A stretch of 64,000 nucleotides of DNA from Pseudomonas sp. 14P_8.1_Bac3. GTDB lineage: Bacteria > Pseudomonadota > Gammaproteobacteria > Pseudomonadales > Pseudomonadaceae. Under the pieces are notes generated by a model, which was not told the origin of the DNA, did not search any database, and worked only from the letters and a program-made list of their open reading frames with translations. The stretch is taken from contig NZ_JANLOD010000033.1 in NCBI RefSeq assembly GCF_025466085.1, positions 104,963 to 168,962 of the forward strand, written 5' to 3'. A program made the position numbers and the translations under genes. Below are positions 7,895 through 16,705 of the stretch, piece by piece. Position 1 is the first letter of the stretch. Each line of letters begins with the position of its first letter.

Positions 7895-8643
7895 TCAGCA
7901 TGCCCCCGAGCGAGCGTGACCTGCACGCTTACGTGGACCACCAGCTCAACGACGACGACCGACGTCTGGTGGAGAATTTTCTGGCCGGCAACCCGTCGTT
8001 GTCCGCCCAGGTACGCGCCTGGCAACAGGACGCCCAACAACTGCGCGCCGCCCTCAGCGGTGCCTTGCAACAACCGGCCAACCCGGCACTCGACCCGGCG
8101 CTGATTCGGCAGCGCCGCAAACACCAATCGCGCCGTCACCTGGCCAGCGCCGCCGTGCTGCTGATCGCCGTGAGCATCGGTGGATTCAGTGGCTGGCAGG
8201 CGCGGGAAATGACCCTGCTCAGTACCGCGGCGCCGATGGCAGACGCGATGCAGGCGTATCGGCTGTTTGCCCAGCAGGGCATGCTCCCGGCCGACTACAA
8301 GGTCAGCGACGATGGCGATATGCAGCGCTGGCTCGACCGCTATTTCACTCAGGCCCATCGCTTGCCTGACCTTTCAGATGCCGGGTTCAAGCCGGTCAGC
8401 GGACGCTTGCTCAGCACCGAGCAAGGGCCGGCGGCAATGGTGGTTTATGAGGATTTGAGCGGGCATAAAATCAGCTTCTACGTGCGCCCGCCGGGACCGA
8501 AGAACTTCCTACTGCCCAGGGGTAGTCGCAGTGACGGCGAGTTACAGGCTGAGTATTGGTCGGGAAGTGGATACAACTACGCGATGGTCAGCCCGAGCGA
8601 TACGCCGGCGGCGCAGATGCTCAGGCAGACCGTGCAATTCTGA
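7891..8643 (+). CDS. Anti-sigma factor (membrane-bound)
   Basis: 250 residues. The N-terminus (SERDLHAYVDHQLNDDDRRLVENFLAGNP) is the helical anti-sigma domain, though without the full zinc HXXXCXXC motif. One membrane helix follows (about 84-100, LASAAVLLIAVSIGGFSGW) and then a periplasmic domain of about 150 residues. The ATG overlaps the sigma factor stop, so the two are made in fixed ratio. The periplasmic part presumably senses the signal that releases the sigma factor. Confidence 0.88.
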   Translation: MISMPPSERDLHAYVDHQLNDDDRRLVENFLAGNPSLSAQVRAWQQDAQQLRAALSGALQQPANPALDPALIRQRRKHQSRRHLASAAVLLIAVSIGGFSGWQAREMTLLSTAAPMADAMQAYRLFAQQGMLPADYKVSDDGDMQRWLDRYFTQAHRLPDLSDAGFKPVSGRLLSTEQGPAAMVVYEDLSGHKISFYVRPPGPKNFLLPRGSRSDGELQAEYWSGSGYNYAMVSPSDTPAAQMLRQTVQF

Positions 8644-8664
8644 CCCGTCCATCCCCTTTACCCC

Positions 8665-8709
8665 CTGTGGGAGCGAGCAGTTCGAATCGTCGCACCGTCG
8701 CTCCCACAG
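8665..8709. repeat. REP-type inverted repeat
   Basis: CTGTGGGAGCGA (8665-8676) and its perfect complement TCGCTCCCACAG (8698-8709), with further CCCACAGG units just downstream, between the convergent anti-sigma and fimbrial tip genes. It can also act as a terminator. Confidence 0.8.
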
Positions 8710-8754
8710 GTTCTCCCACAGGCCCCACAGGTTCTTTGTCAGCGGGACAATGGT

Positions 8755-9726
8755 TCAGAACCCCACATCGAGAACCACGCTGTCCAGATACGTCCCTGCC
8801 GGTGGGGTAGCCTGGTCAGTGTAGATTTTCGCGTTGTAGTTGAAGATCTGGCTGCCGGTACCCAGGCCGTTGCCGGGATTGACCTCGGCATCGGAACTGG
8901 CCCGACGCGCACTGCCGACACTGCCCCAGCGGGTGGTGCCAGCGCTTTTGAAAATGTCGTAGGCCAGGTAGTTGCTGCCGGAAATCATCCGCCGTCGCCC
9001 GCCGACACTCAGCGCCTGCTGGCCATCGCTCAGGCCCACGGTATAGGCGCTGCCTTTGGTGCAGGCCAGGTTGATGGTCAGGCCGGTGACCGGGGCAAAG
9101 GCGCTGATCACCGGCGCGCTGCCGAAACTGATGTTCGGCGCAGTGATCGTGCAATCGTTGGCCACGGTCAGGTTGACGGTCAGCGTGGTGTTGCCACTGC
9201 TGATATCGCGCCCCAGGCAGATATTGCCGACGCCGATGCCGGCGCAATAATTCCAGTTCCAGGCAATGCTCAGGGTTTCGGTATAGATGCCCGCCGCCAC
9301 GTTGCTACCAATGGTGGTACCCAAATAGATTGGCGCGGTTTTCGGTACCACGCTGCCCAGCAACCCGAGCGCATCGATGATCCCGTTGCGGGCGAAATCG
9401 AACGCCACACCGCGGGTTATCGGGTAACTGGTGGAATTGTTGGCATACAACGTGTAACCGATGACGTCCCCGCTGGGGCCCAACAGTCCGGACTGTGTCG
9501 AGGTGATCGTCGCGTAGAAATGGTCACTGCTGGTCAGCAATGAAAGCAATGAGCCGGTGCAACTCAACCCCGCATTCAAGGTTGAACTGGGCTGCGAGGT
9601 GGTACGCACGGCGATCGAACTCAGCGACCCAAACCCCACCGGTGTCGTCGTGACCACCGAGCACAGTGCCCACGCCGAACCGGGCGATAACCATGCCACC
9701 AGCACCAGCCACTGCACTGTCTTCAT
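8755..9726 (-). CDS. csuE: Csu-type fimbrial tip adhesin (two spore coat U domains)
   Basis: 323 residues with a signal peptide (about 1-21, cut after AWA) and two spore coat U (SCPU) domains in tandem; the second has ISFGSAP, LTINLACTKGSAYTVGLSDGQ and ends PPAGTYLDSVVLDVGF. This two-domain arrangement is that of CsuE, the tip adhesin of archaic chaperone-usher pili. The ATG at 9726 overlaps the usher stop codon (ATGA). It is the last gene of the operon. Confidence 0.85.
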   Translation of the reverse strand: MKTVQWLVLVAWLSPGSAWALCSVVTTTPVGFGSLSSIAVRTTSQPSSTLNAGLSCTGSLLSLLTSSDHFYATITSTQSGLLGPSGDVIGYTLYANNSTSYPITRGVAFDFARNGIIDALGLLGSVVPKTAPIYLGTTIGSNVAAGIYTETLSIAWNWNYCAGIGVGNICLGRDISSGNTTLTVNLTVANDCTITAPNISFGSAPVISAFAPVTGLTINLACTKGSAYTVGLSDGQQALSVGGRRRMISGSNYLAYDIFKSAGTTRWGSVGSARRASSDAEVNPGNGLGTGSQIFNYNAKIYTDQATPPAGTYLDSVVLDVGF

Positions 9727-12080
9727 CGACACACCAGCGGCCCGATCAGCGGAATCTGGTCTTGCTTCATATCGACCGCGAATTGCACCTGGCAGGCTTT
9801 GCCGTCAGCCAAGGTCACCCGCAATGTGTTCTGCGCCTGAAGGTTTTCCAGGTACACCAGACCGTCCCAACCGACCACGGTCTGTGTGCCGCTTTGCTCG
9901 TGTTCGACGCCGCTGCCCAACGGCAACTCCTGCTGCTGCGCGTCCACCAGCACGATGCTCGCCGCGATCACCCGACTCAGCGGAAACTCCAGCAAATAAC
10001 CGCTGCCACGGCGCACGGCAATCCGCTGTTCGACATTCGGGCTGCGCACGTTGGCCGGCAGGTTCAGCGGATCGATCTCGTATTTACCGCGGTAATAGGC
10101 GCTGCTCCACGGCACCAACAGGTGGCCGTTGCGATCGGTCTGGCCGACCTGCTGGTTTTCGTAGCGCACCGGAATGTCGGCATAGCCATCGGTGCTGACC
10201 ACCACAAACGCATCGTCGATGCGGTTGGCGGCGAACACCTGACGGTCCATCCACACCAGTGAACCGCTGGCATCCGCCCAACGGGTTTCGGCGTCGCTGT
10301 TGCCGTAGACACCCGCCTGCAACTGCACCGATTGCAGGCGCCAGGTCAGGTCTGCCTGACGATAGGCCGGGCCGTCGCCGTGGGCATAACCGAGGTTGAA
10401 ACCGACGCCGCCTTCGGTGGGCACCGCGCGGCTGTAGTTGATCCGCTGCTGGCTTTGCCCGGTTTTGCTGCGCTCGCTGCTGATCGCCAGGCTGCCGCGC
10501 AGATCGAACGGGATCACCAGTTGCGCCTGCACCGCCCAGTTGCTGTCGCCGATCTCGCGGTTGGCCGACAGGTAGAAACTGGTGTTGCGCCACAACGGTT
10601 TGCTCCACGTCAGGTTGAGCAGTCGGGTGCGCGAATCATCCGCCGCGCGCACGTCGAAATAGCCGGCGCCGAGGCTGCCCCAGGTGTCGAGGTTAACGCT
10701 CAGGGTCGCTTGTTCGCTGCGTTTGCTGAGGGTTGTGTAAGGGCTGTCAACCACCGTCAGATCAGCGTACTGGTCGCGGCGTTGCAGCCGTTGATAGGAA
10801 AAGCTGTAACGCTGGCTGCTGTATTGATAGCCGAGGCTGAGTTGCTGACCGCTGTCACCGTCGAATCGGCTCTGGCTCAGCGCGGTGTTCAGCACGCCGA
10901 AATTGCCGACGCGCAGGTTGCCACCGAGGCCGCCGACGCTGAGTGAATCCGAGGCCTCGGCGTGACTTTCCAGGGTGAAGTTGTCACTCAGGCCGTAACG
11001 CAGGCTGCCTGAGGTGACGCCGGGTCCATAGCCGAAATCACGAAGGCCGTAGTCCCGGCGCAAGGTGCCGGCGGCGACGGAAAAATCACTCAAGCCCTTT
11101 TGCAGCAAACTGCTGGTGACGTAGAACGGCACGGTGGTCGAGACTTGCCGACCCAGGGCATCGGTGGTGACCACGACCGCTTCACCGGCACCGTTGATGA
11201 ACGGAATATTGGTCAGCGTGTAGGGACCCGGTTGCAGGTCCGCGCTGCTGGACTTGTAGCCGTTAATGAACAGGTCGACCGAGGACGGCACCGCCGCTTC
11301 CCCGGCAAACTGCGGCAAGGGATAAGTCACCAGGTCCGGGCGCACCGCGAAATCCCGGGACAGTTGCACCCCGCCCAACCGTACCGAGCTGCTCCAGGGC
11401 AACGCACCGCTGACCAGGTCCCCCGCCTCGTAGGTCAGCAGTCGCTCGTCATCGGAGTAGCGCCAGGTGGTGTCGTAACGCAGGTAGCCGTTGTTCAGCG
11501 AGCTGACCGCCTCCCCCGAAAGCGTGCGGCGATATTGCCCGGTGTTGGACAGCGTGCCCCAGCTGTCGAACAAGCGCACTTCGTTCCACGCCGCGAGATA
11601 CGTGCCGGCATCATCGGTGTCGTTGAGGTACACATCGTAATTGAGCAACGCGCCGAAGCTGCTCAGCGCCGGGGTTCGCGGGTAGGCGTCGCGGTTGCCT
11701 ACAAACTGTTCCGGCAGCCAGTTCGGCGGCACGTCGAGCAGCAGGCGCTGGGCAGCGCTGTCGTACTCGCGATGCAGGCCTGGCAGGCTGTCGAGGTCGA
11801 CTTCGGCCTCGACGCTGGCCGGCAGCTTTATACCGGTGTCACGCAACGCGCTGGCCGGCAGGAACAACCGCCCGTTGCGCTGCTCCACCGCGACAACGTC
11901 TCCGGTATTCATCTGATTGACCACCAATTCCAAAAACAACTGCGCATCGGCCACGGCCTCCATGCCGCTGGGGGGAGGCGGTAAATCACCGGCTCCGGAT
12001 GAGTGAGCGAACACCAGGCAACCCACACAGCTCATGGCCCGCAACGAACGCTGGAAACTGCGAGCCCGCCCCCGGCTCAT
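9723..12080 (-). CDS. csuD: Outer-membrane usher of a Csu-type fimbria
   Basis: About 785 residues with the usher layout: N-terminal domain (LFLELVVNQMNTGDVVAV), a large beta-barrel, a plug (VPSSVDLFINGYKSSSADLQPGPYTLTNIP) and C-terminal domains (ending QDQIPLIGPLVCR). It assembles and exports subunits delivered by the chaperone. The ATG at 12080 lacks a good ribosome site; the strongest one (AGGAGG, 12116-12111) stands 9 nt before an in-frame ATT at 12101, so a rare ATT start cannot be excluded. Confidence 0.9.
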   Translation of the reverse strand: MSRGRARSFQRSLRAMSCVGCLVFAHSSGAGDLPPPPSGMEAVADAQLFLELVVNQMNTGDVVAVEQRNGRLFLPASALRDTGIKLPASVEAEVDLDSLPGLHREYDSAAQRLLLDVPPNWLPEQFVGNRDAYPRTPALSSFGALLNYDVYLNDTDDAGTYLAAWNEVRLFDSWGTLSNTGQYRRTLSGEAVSSLNNGYLRYDTTWRYSDDERLLTYEAGDLVSGALPWSSSVRLGGVQLSRDFAVRPDLVTYPLPQFAGEAAVPSSVDLFINGYKSSSADLQPGPYTLTNIPFINGAGEAVVVTTDALGRQVSTTVPFYVTSSLLQKGLSDFSVAAGTLRRDYGLRDFGYGPGVTSGSLRYGLSDNFTLESHAEASDSLSVGGLGGNLRVGNFGVLNTALSQSRFDGDSGQQLSLGYQYSSQRYSFSYQRLQRRDQYADLTVVDSPYTTLSKRSEQATLSVNLDTWGSLGAGYFDVRAADDSRTRLLNLTWSKPLWRNTSFYLSANREIGDSNWAVQAQLVIPFDLRGSLAISSERSKTGQSQQRINYSRAVPTEGGVGFNLGYAHGDGPAYRQADLTWRLQSVQLQAGVYGNSDAETRWADASGSLVWMDRQVFAANRIDDAFVVVSTDGYADIPVRYENQQVGQTDRNGHLLVPWSSAYYRGKYEIDPLNLPANVRSPNVEQRIAVRRGSGYLLEFPLSRVIAASIVLVDAQQQELPLGSGVEHEQSGTQTVVGWDGLVYLENLQAQNTLRVTLADGKACQVQFAVDMKQDQIPLIGPLVCR

Positions 12081-12146
12081 TGCCGCTTTACGTCCATCAA
12101 TGGACTCTGCCCTCCTGTCCCTCAATCACCGCGAACGCCGCACGTA

Positions 12147-12935
12147 TCAGCGCGCAGGTGTGATGCTTTGTACTTGCGGTGCTCCGTTCACTCGAACCTG
12201 CAACGCCGGATCCCCCGCCATTGGCCCGGGCGCCGGCCAGCGCATGATCGCGCCCGGCAGCACGTAACCAAGCAAGCCTTCCACCAACGGTTGGGTCTGC
12301 CCGCCTTGCTTCACCGCCACATCCGTCAACCGCGCATGCACCGCCCCCCGATTGCGCACTTCCACATAGGGGTGGCCGTCCACCGCCACCGTGCGCCAGC
12401 TCAAATCCGGCAGCCCCGCACCTTTGGGGTCACGCTTGCGACTGGTGTCCTCCTTGCTCCACAGCCCCGCACCGTAGGCGAACAGCGGCACCGAGTAACG
12501 CATCTGGAAACGAATCGCCGCCGCCGTCTTGCCCTCTTCGGCAGCGGGCGGTTTCGCCGAGGGAATTTCGTCGATGATGATGCGATACGCCAGCTCCTGC
12601 CCCGGCGGAATTTCCCGGGTGCGGGTCAGGCGCACCAATTGTTTCTGGCCAGGTTCGATCTTCGCCACCGGCGGACTGCCGATCACGTCGCGCTGGTTTT
12701 GGTACTGGTCGCTAAAACCGCTCTGGTTCCAGGCGAACACCCGAATCTGCAAATTCGCCGTCTCGGTGCCGCGGTTTTCCAGCCACAACGCGCTGGCTTG
12801 CTGATCGGCCTCAAGCACCGGATCGATCGGCCAGATCAGTACCGAACTGGCCGCCTGCACCTTGACCGCCGCCACCAACACCATCAGCAATACTGCATGA
12901 CGCACGACCGGATGTCGCCGCGAAGGTAACTCCAT
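12147..12935 (-). CDS. csuC: Periplasmic fimbrial chaperone
   Basis: 262 residues with a signal peptide ending VQA and the PapD-like double Ig fold: SSVLIWPIDPVLEADQQASALWLENRG in the first domain, and EPGQKQLVRLTRTREIPPGQELAYRIIIDEIP, the region that primes subunits. It binds fimbrial subunits after Sec export and delivers them to the usher. AGGAG lies 7 nt before ATG 12935, which fixes the start. It lies between the subunit genes and the usher gene, the csu order. Confidence 0.9.
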   Translation of the reverse strand: MELPSRRHPVVRHAVLLMVLVAAVKVQAASSVLIWPIDPVLEADQQASALWLENRGTETANLQIRVFAWNQSGFSDQYQNQRDVIGSPPVAKIEPGQKQLVRLTRTREIPPGQELAYRIIIDEIPSAKPPAAEEGKTAAAIRFQMRYSVPLFAYGAGLWSKEDTSRKRDPKGAGLPDLSWRTVAVDGHPYVEVRNRGAVHARLTDVAVKQGGQTQPLVEGLLGYVLPGAIMRWPAPGPMAGDPALQVRVNGAPQVQSITPAR

Positions 12936-12980
12936 TTCCCTGCTCCTCAAGCTTGCCAGGCGCGATCAAAAAACGCCGCA

Positions 12981-13484
12981 TTACCACGAGAGCTGCACTT
13001 GCAGCACGTCGCTGTAGGTCCCCCCGGGCTGATTGCCGGGTAACTGCGCCTGGCCGTAAATCGGCAGGCGGATGTTGTTGGCGTCGGCATAGGCCACGGC
13101 CACACTTTGACCGATACCCAGGCTCTGGCTGTACGCCGCATCGCGAAACAACTGATACGCCACGCGATTGCTGCCGGTGGTGAGCTGCATGTGTCGTCCG
13201 CTGCTGTTGTACTGGCCGCCATCGACGGTCATGTTCATCGTCACCCCCGGCGTGCATTGCAACTGCACGCCCCCGGTCAACGCCACCTGCACAGTGGTCG
13301 TGGCCAACGCCGACTGACTGCCGAAATTCAGGTTGCCGTAATTCGACACGCCGCCAACCACCAGACAGCCAGCCGTCACGGTGGCGCTGACCTGAAAGCT
13401 CTGGCTCGTCACCGCCGCCAATGGCAACGGCACACAGCAGCCCGCACACAACAACAGCAGCGCCGCACGTCCATGGCGGTTCAT
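12981..13484 (-). CDS. Spore coat U domain fimbrial subunit (CsuB position)
   Basis: 167 residues with a signal peptide (ending PLAA) and one SCPU domain: a Cys pair (AGCLVVGGVSNYGNLNFGS and VQLQCTPG), MTVDGGQYNSSGRHM, LPIYGQAQLPGNQPGGTYSDVLQVQLSW. The C-terminal donor-like strand PGGTYSDVLQVQL is shared by all subunits of this operon. It is the third of four small subunit genes upstream of the chaperone. Confidence 0.85.
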   Translation of the reverse strand: MNRHGRAALLLLCAGCCVPLPLAAVTSQSFQVSATVTAGCLVVGGVSNYGNLNFGSQSALATTTVQVALTGGVQLQCTPGVTMNMTVDGGQYNSSGRHMQLTTGSNRVAYQLFRDAAYSQSLGIGQSVAVAYADANNIRLPIYGQAQLPGNQPGGTYSDVLQVQLSW

Positions 13485-13488
13485 CGTC

Positions 13489-14025
13489 CTAGAACGTCAG
13501 TTCGACGGCGACGGTGTCGCTGTAGGTCCCGGCCGGCAAACCGGCCTTGCCCACCGCTTTGCCGTAGATGTTCACGGTCTGCGCCACGCCGGTGCTGGCC
13601 GCCAGATTGATCACCCCGTCGATGGCCAACAGCTGCGAATGCCCGGCGTCGGTGTACAGGTCATAGGGCACGAAATTGCCGCTGCCATCGGCCAGAGCGC
13701 GACTGCCTCCGGGCGATTGCCCATCGTGGCTGCCCGCGCGGACCTTGACCGCCGGCGTGGTGCCGCTGGAACAGAGGATCGACAGCGCCCCGCCACCGCC
13801 GCCGAGCACTTGCGCGTCAGCCTCGGTGAACAGACTGTTGGCGGTGCCGAAGTTCAAGGCACCAAAATTCAACCCGCTGGAACCGCCGGCGCCGTTCACC
13901 TGACAGCTACTGATCAGAATCAGACTGGAAGTGATCTGGCCGGTGACCGTGGTGGCCGCCTGGGCACTGGACGCCAGCGTCAGGCCGAGCAGTGACAAAC
14001 CTATCCTTGTAGCGAGCTTGTGCAT
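13489..14025 (-). CDS. Spore coat U domain fimbrial subunit (CsuA position)
   Basis: 178 residues with a clear signal peptide (MHKLATRIGLSLLGLTLASSAQA) and one SCPU domain with conserved Cys in SSCQVNG and LSILCSSG, ending PAGTYSDTVAVELTF. It is separated by 4 nt from the next subunit gene, so they are co-transcribed. It is a minor or major subunit of the archaic pilus; sequence alone does not tell which. Confidence 0.85.
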   Translation of the reverse strand: MHKLATRIGLSLLGLTLASSAQAATTVTGQITSSLILISSCQVNGAGGSSGLNFGALNFGTANSLFTEADAQVLGGGGGALSILCSSGTTPAVKVRAGSHDGQSPGGSRALADGSGNFVPYDLYTDAGHSQLLAIDGVINLAASTGVAQTVNIYGKAVGKAGLPAGTYSDTVAVELTF

Positions 14026-14045
14026 GGTGTCCGTCCTCTACGGGT

Positions 14046-14579
14046 TTACCAATCGAGCGTCACGGTGAGGGTGTCGGTATAGACACCGGCCGGGACCGCG
14101 CGGGTATTCGCCACCACCGCGCCAAAGACCGGAATCGGTACCTGGGCGCCGCTGGTGACAGCGAAATTGTGTTGTTGGCCGATGCTGTAGCTCTGGTTTC
14201 CAGAGGCATCGAGGAACAGCTGATAAGGGAGGGTCTGGCTACCGTTGCTCAGGCGTCGAGTAGTGCCGTCGCCATGGGCGCCACCGTCGATGGTGACGGT
14301 GAAGCCGGTGACCGAAGGGTTGCAGGCGACATTCAGCTTGCCGCTGCCGTCTTCGCCGAGGGTGGCCTTGATCGGGGCGTTCCAGGTCGGACCTTGTTCA
14401 CCGAAATCCAGCGTGCCGAAATCGCTGACCGGGCTGCCGCTGCTGCCACCGTTGGTGACTTCACAACCGGCAATAATGGTCAGGCGCGCGTGGATCTGCC
14501 CGCTGACCGCCGCTTGCGCGTCGTCGGTCAGCATGGCCAGTGCCCCGACACCGATCCATATCCAGTGCTTGCTTGTCAT
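14046..14579 (-). CDS. Spore coat U domain fimbrial subunit
   Basis: 177 residues with a signal peptide (ending DDAQA) and one SCPU domain: IIAGCEVTNGG, VSDFGTLDFGEQ, LNVACNPSVTGFTVTIDGGAHGDG, PAGVYTDTLTVTLDW. It resembles CsuA/B, the main rod subunit of Csu pili, in size and layout. It is co-directional with the other subunits and separated by 104 nt from the upstream one. Confidence 0.85.
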   Translation of the reverse strand: MTSKHWIWIGVGALAMLTDDAQAAVSGQIHARLTIIAGCEVTNGGSSGSPVSDFGTLDFGEQGPTWNAPIKATLGEDGSGKLNVACNPSVTGFTVTIDGGAHGDGTTRRLSNGSQTLPYQLFLDASGNQSYSIGQQHNFAVTSGAQVPIPVFGAVVANTRAVPAGVYTDTLTVTLDW

Positions 14580-14683
14580 AACGCCAATCCCAATTCCCTC
14601 AGGATGCCAAAACCCGGGCGTTCAATGCGCAACGCCCCTTCCCTGCGCCCCACGAATCCATCCGGGGCCGTTACACGGTGCTG

Positions 14684-15208
14684 CTACCAGCTGACGGTCA
14701 CCTTCACCAGGTCGGTATAGCGACTGACACGGGGAATCTCCGCGAGCCGTTCAATGCGTGCATACAACGGTAAATCCACTGATCCGGTGTCCGGCACCCG
14801 TCCGCTCATCGGCACATCCACCGCCAGCGGGATCCGCCGCGCGGGGTCCTGGTAGAGCCGATAGGGAATGGGTTTGCTGCCAGCGGAACCGGCCATGTAG
14901 CGCACTTCGCCGACGCCGCCGTGCTGGCCGCCGTCGACGCGTAATTGATAAGGGGTGTCGGGATTGCATTCGAGACGAGGCAAGCGCTGATTCATCAACG
15001 CCGCTCCCAAGGGGCCGGCGGGATCATCGAGGCGCGCCGTCTGGCCGAAGTCCAGCACGCCCAGTTGCTCGACGCCCGCACTGCGTTGCTGGCCGACCAG
15101 TTGACAGCCGCGCTGCACGTCAACCCGCACCTGAACTTGAAGCTCCGCGGCCACTACCTGCGCGCTGAACACCATGCCAGCGCCTGCCAATACAGCGATT
15201 CCATTCAC
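14684..15208 (-). CDS. Spore coat U domain fimbrial subunit, first gene of the operon
   Basis: 174 residues if started at GTG 15208, which has AAGGA 7 nt upstream. The remaining features are one SCPU domain (VQRGCQLVGQQ, EQLGVLDFGQ, LRVDGGQHGGVG, KPIPYRLYQDPARR, ending SRYTDLVKVTVSW). With this start the signal peptide lacks the usual basic N-region, so an upstream TTG start giving a longer leader (with SKSEATPLKDW) is possible. It is more divergent than the other three subunits. The 280 nt between this gene and the next one to the right must contain the fimbrial promoter, but I see no clear consensus. Confidence 0.78.
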   Translation of the reverse strand: MNGIAVLAGAGMVFSAQVVAAELQVQVRVDVQRGCQLVGQQRSAGVEQLGVLDFGQTARLDDPAGPLGAALMNQRLPRLECNPDTPYQLRVDGGQHGGVGEVRYMAGSAGSKPIPYRLYQDPARRIPLAVDVPMSGRVPDTGSVDLPLYARIERLAEIPRVSRYTDLVKVTVSW

Positions 15209-15488
15209 GGCCCAATCCTTGAGGGGGGTGGCTTCAGACTTTGAGGTTAGCAACGGAACGAGGATTTTCCAGCGACGCCGGAAAATTGGATCCACGAAAA
15301 GGGTATGCTTTTGTGTCGTACCACTGACAAAACACCGCGCCCCTAGGTGAAACAAGCTGTACAGCCCGCATTTTTTTGTTCAAGTCCTGACGTCGCCGGT
15401 CGACACAACTGGAAGCAAAATTCCCGTATTGGTTACACTACGCCGCCGCGGCTCGGGAAGCCTGCCTGACGATTACCGGGGAACATCA

Positions 15489-16622
15489 GTGGCCGTTCGA
15501 CCGCCCAACCGTTCACGATTCACTCCACGCTGGCTCGCGCTGCGCCGCCTGTTCGGCAAGGCCTCGAGCGCCAGCAGTCATTCCGCGCCAGGACGCATCG
15601 TCCACGACTACTTTCGCCAGAAGGCCCACTCCCAGGGTTATACCCTCAGCCACAGCCAGCAGCGCGTGATCGATTGCATGGCGCAGCACGCCACGGCGCT
15701 GCTCGGCACCTCGGCGAAACCGCTGCCAGGCCTGTACCTGCACGGTGCGGTCGGTCGCGGCAAAAGCTGGCTGCTCGATGGTTTTTTCCAGGCGCTCCCC
15801 CTCGCGGAAAAACAACGCCTGCACTTTCATGAGTTTTTTGCCCGGCTGCATCAGGGCATGTTCAGTCACCGCGACCAGCCTGATGCGCTGGCGACCACAC
15901 TCGACGAGCTATTGAAAGACTGCCGGGTGCTGTGTTTCGACGAATTTCATGTGCATGACATCGGCGATGCGATGCTCATTACGCGGCTGTTCAAAGCGCT
16001 GTTTCGCCGCGGCATCCTGCTGCTGGTGACCTCGAACTACCCGCCCGAAGGCTTGCTGCCGAATCCGCTCTATCACGCGCGATTCAAACCGGTCATCGAC
16101 CTGATCCACGCGCGTATGCAAGTGATGGAGGTCGGCGGTCCGCACGACTATCGCAGTCACGCCAGAACCCACGCCCAGCAATTGTTCACCCAAGGCCACT
16201 ACGTCTGGCCAGCCACCGCCGCGCAGCGTCTGGCGCTGAACCTGCCCGAACCCTACGCCGACGCGCCCGCCATTCTGTTAGCCGTTGGCACCCGGCATCT
16301 GCCGGCCCGCCATTGCGAAGGGCGCACCATCGGTTTCACCTTCAGCGACCTGTGTGATCACCCCACCGCCGTCATGGATTACCTGGAGCTGTGTCGGCGC
16401 TTCGATCACTGGATCATCGACGAACTGCCCAGCCTCGCCGACTGCTCGATCGCGGCGCAGCAACGTTTCATCAATCTGGTGGATGTGTTGTATGACCAAG
16501 ACAAGCACCTGATTCTGCTGGGACGGCGCTCGTTGCGCGAGAGCCTGGGAGGTGAGGCGATCGATCTGGCGCGGACTCGCAGTCGGTTGGGGCAGTTGCT
16601 GGAAGTCAGGGAGCCGGGTTAA
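15489..16622 (+). CDS. zapE: ZapE/AFG1-like ATPase
   Basis: 377 residues from a GTG start with GGGGA 6 nt upstream. It has the AFG1 family layout: IVHDYFRQ at the N-terminus, Walker A GAVGRGKS (86-93), Walker B VLCFDEFH, and the family block ITRLFKALFRRGILLLVTSNYPPEGLLPN. ZapE proteins are cell-division-associated ATPases that act on the Z ring; mitochondrial relatives handle membrane protein quality. Most Pseudomonas carry another zapE elsewhere, so this may be a paralogue. It is a single gene with a strong terminator-like hairpin downstream. Confidence 0.85.
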   Translation: MAVRPPNRSRFTPRWLALRRLFGKASSASSHSAPGRIVHDYFRQKAHSQGYTLSHSQQRVIDCMAQHATALLGTSAKPLPGLYLHGAVGRGKSWLLDGFFQALPLAEKQRLHFHEFFARLHQGMFSHRDQPDALATTLDELLKDCRVLCFDEFHVHDIGDAMLITRLFKALFRRGILLLVTSNYPPEGLLPNPLYHARFKPVIDLIHARMQVMEVGGPHDYRSHARTHAQQLFTQGHYVWPATAAQRLALNLPEPYADAPAILLAVGTRHLPARHCEGRTIGFTFSDLCDHPTAVMDYLELCRRFDHWIIDELPSLADCSIAAQQRFINLVDVLYDQDKHLILLGRRSLRESLGGEAIDLARTRSRLGQLLEVREPG

Positions 16623-16647
16623 ACCCGGGCGTTGCGGCGTCGCTTCT

Positions 16648-16678
16648 GCCGTCTTCGCGAGCAAGTCGCGAAGACGGC
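16648..16678. terminator. Strong bidirectional hairpin (REP-like)
   Basis: A perfect 13-bp inverted repeat GCCGTCTTCGCGA / TCGCGAAGACGGC around a 5-nt loop, between the convergent zapE-like and yebC-like genes. The arm CTTCGCGA is also part of the REP family found elsewhere in the window. Confidence 0.75.
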
Positions 16679-16705
16679 CTGCCAAACCGTCACTGAAGAA
16701 ACAAA

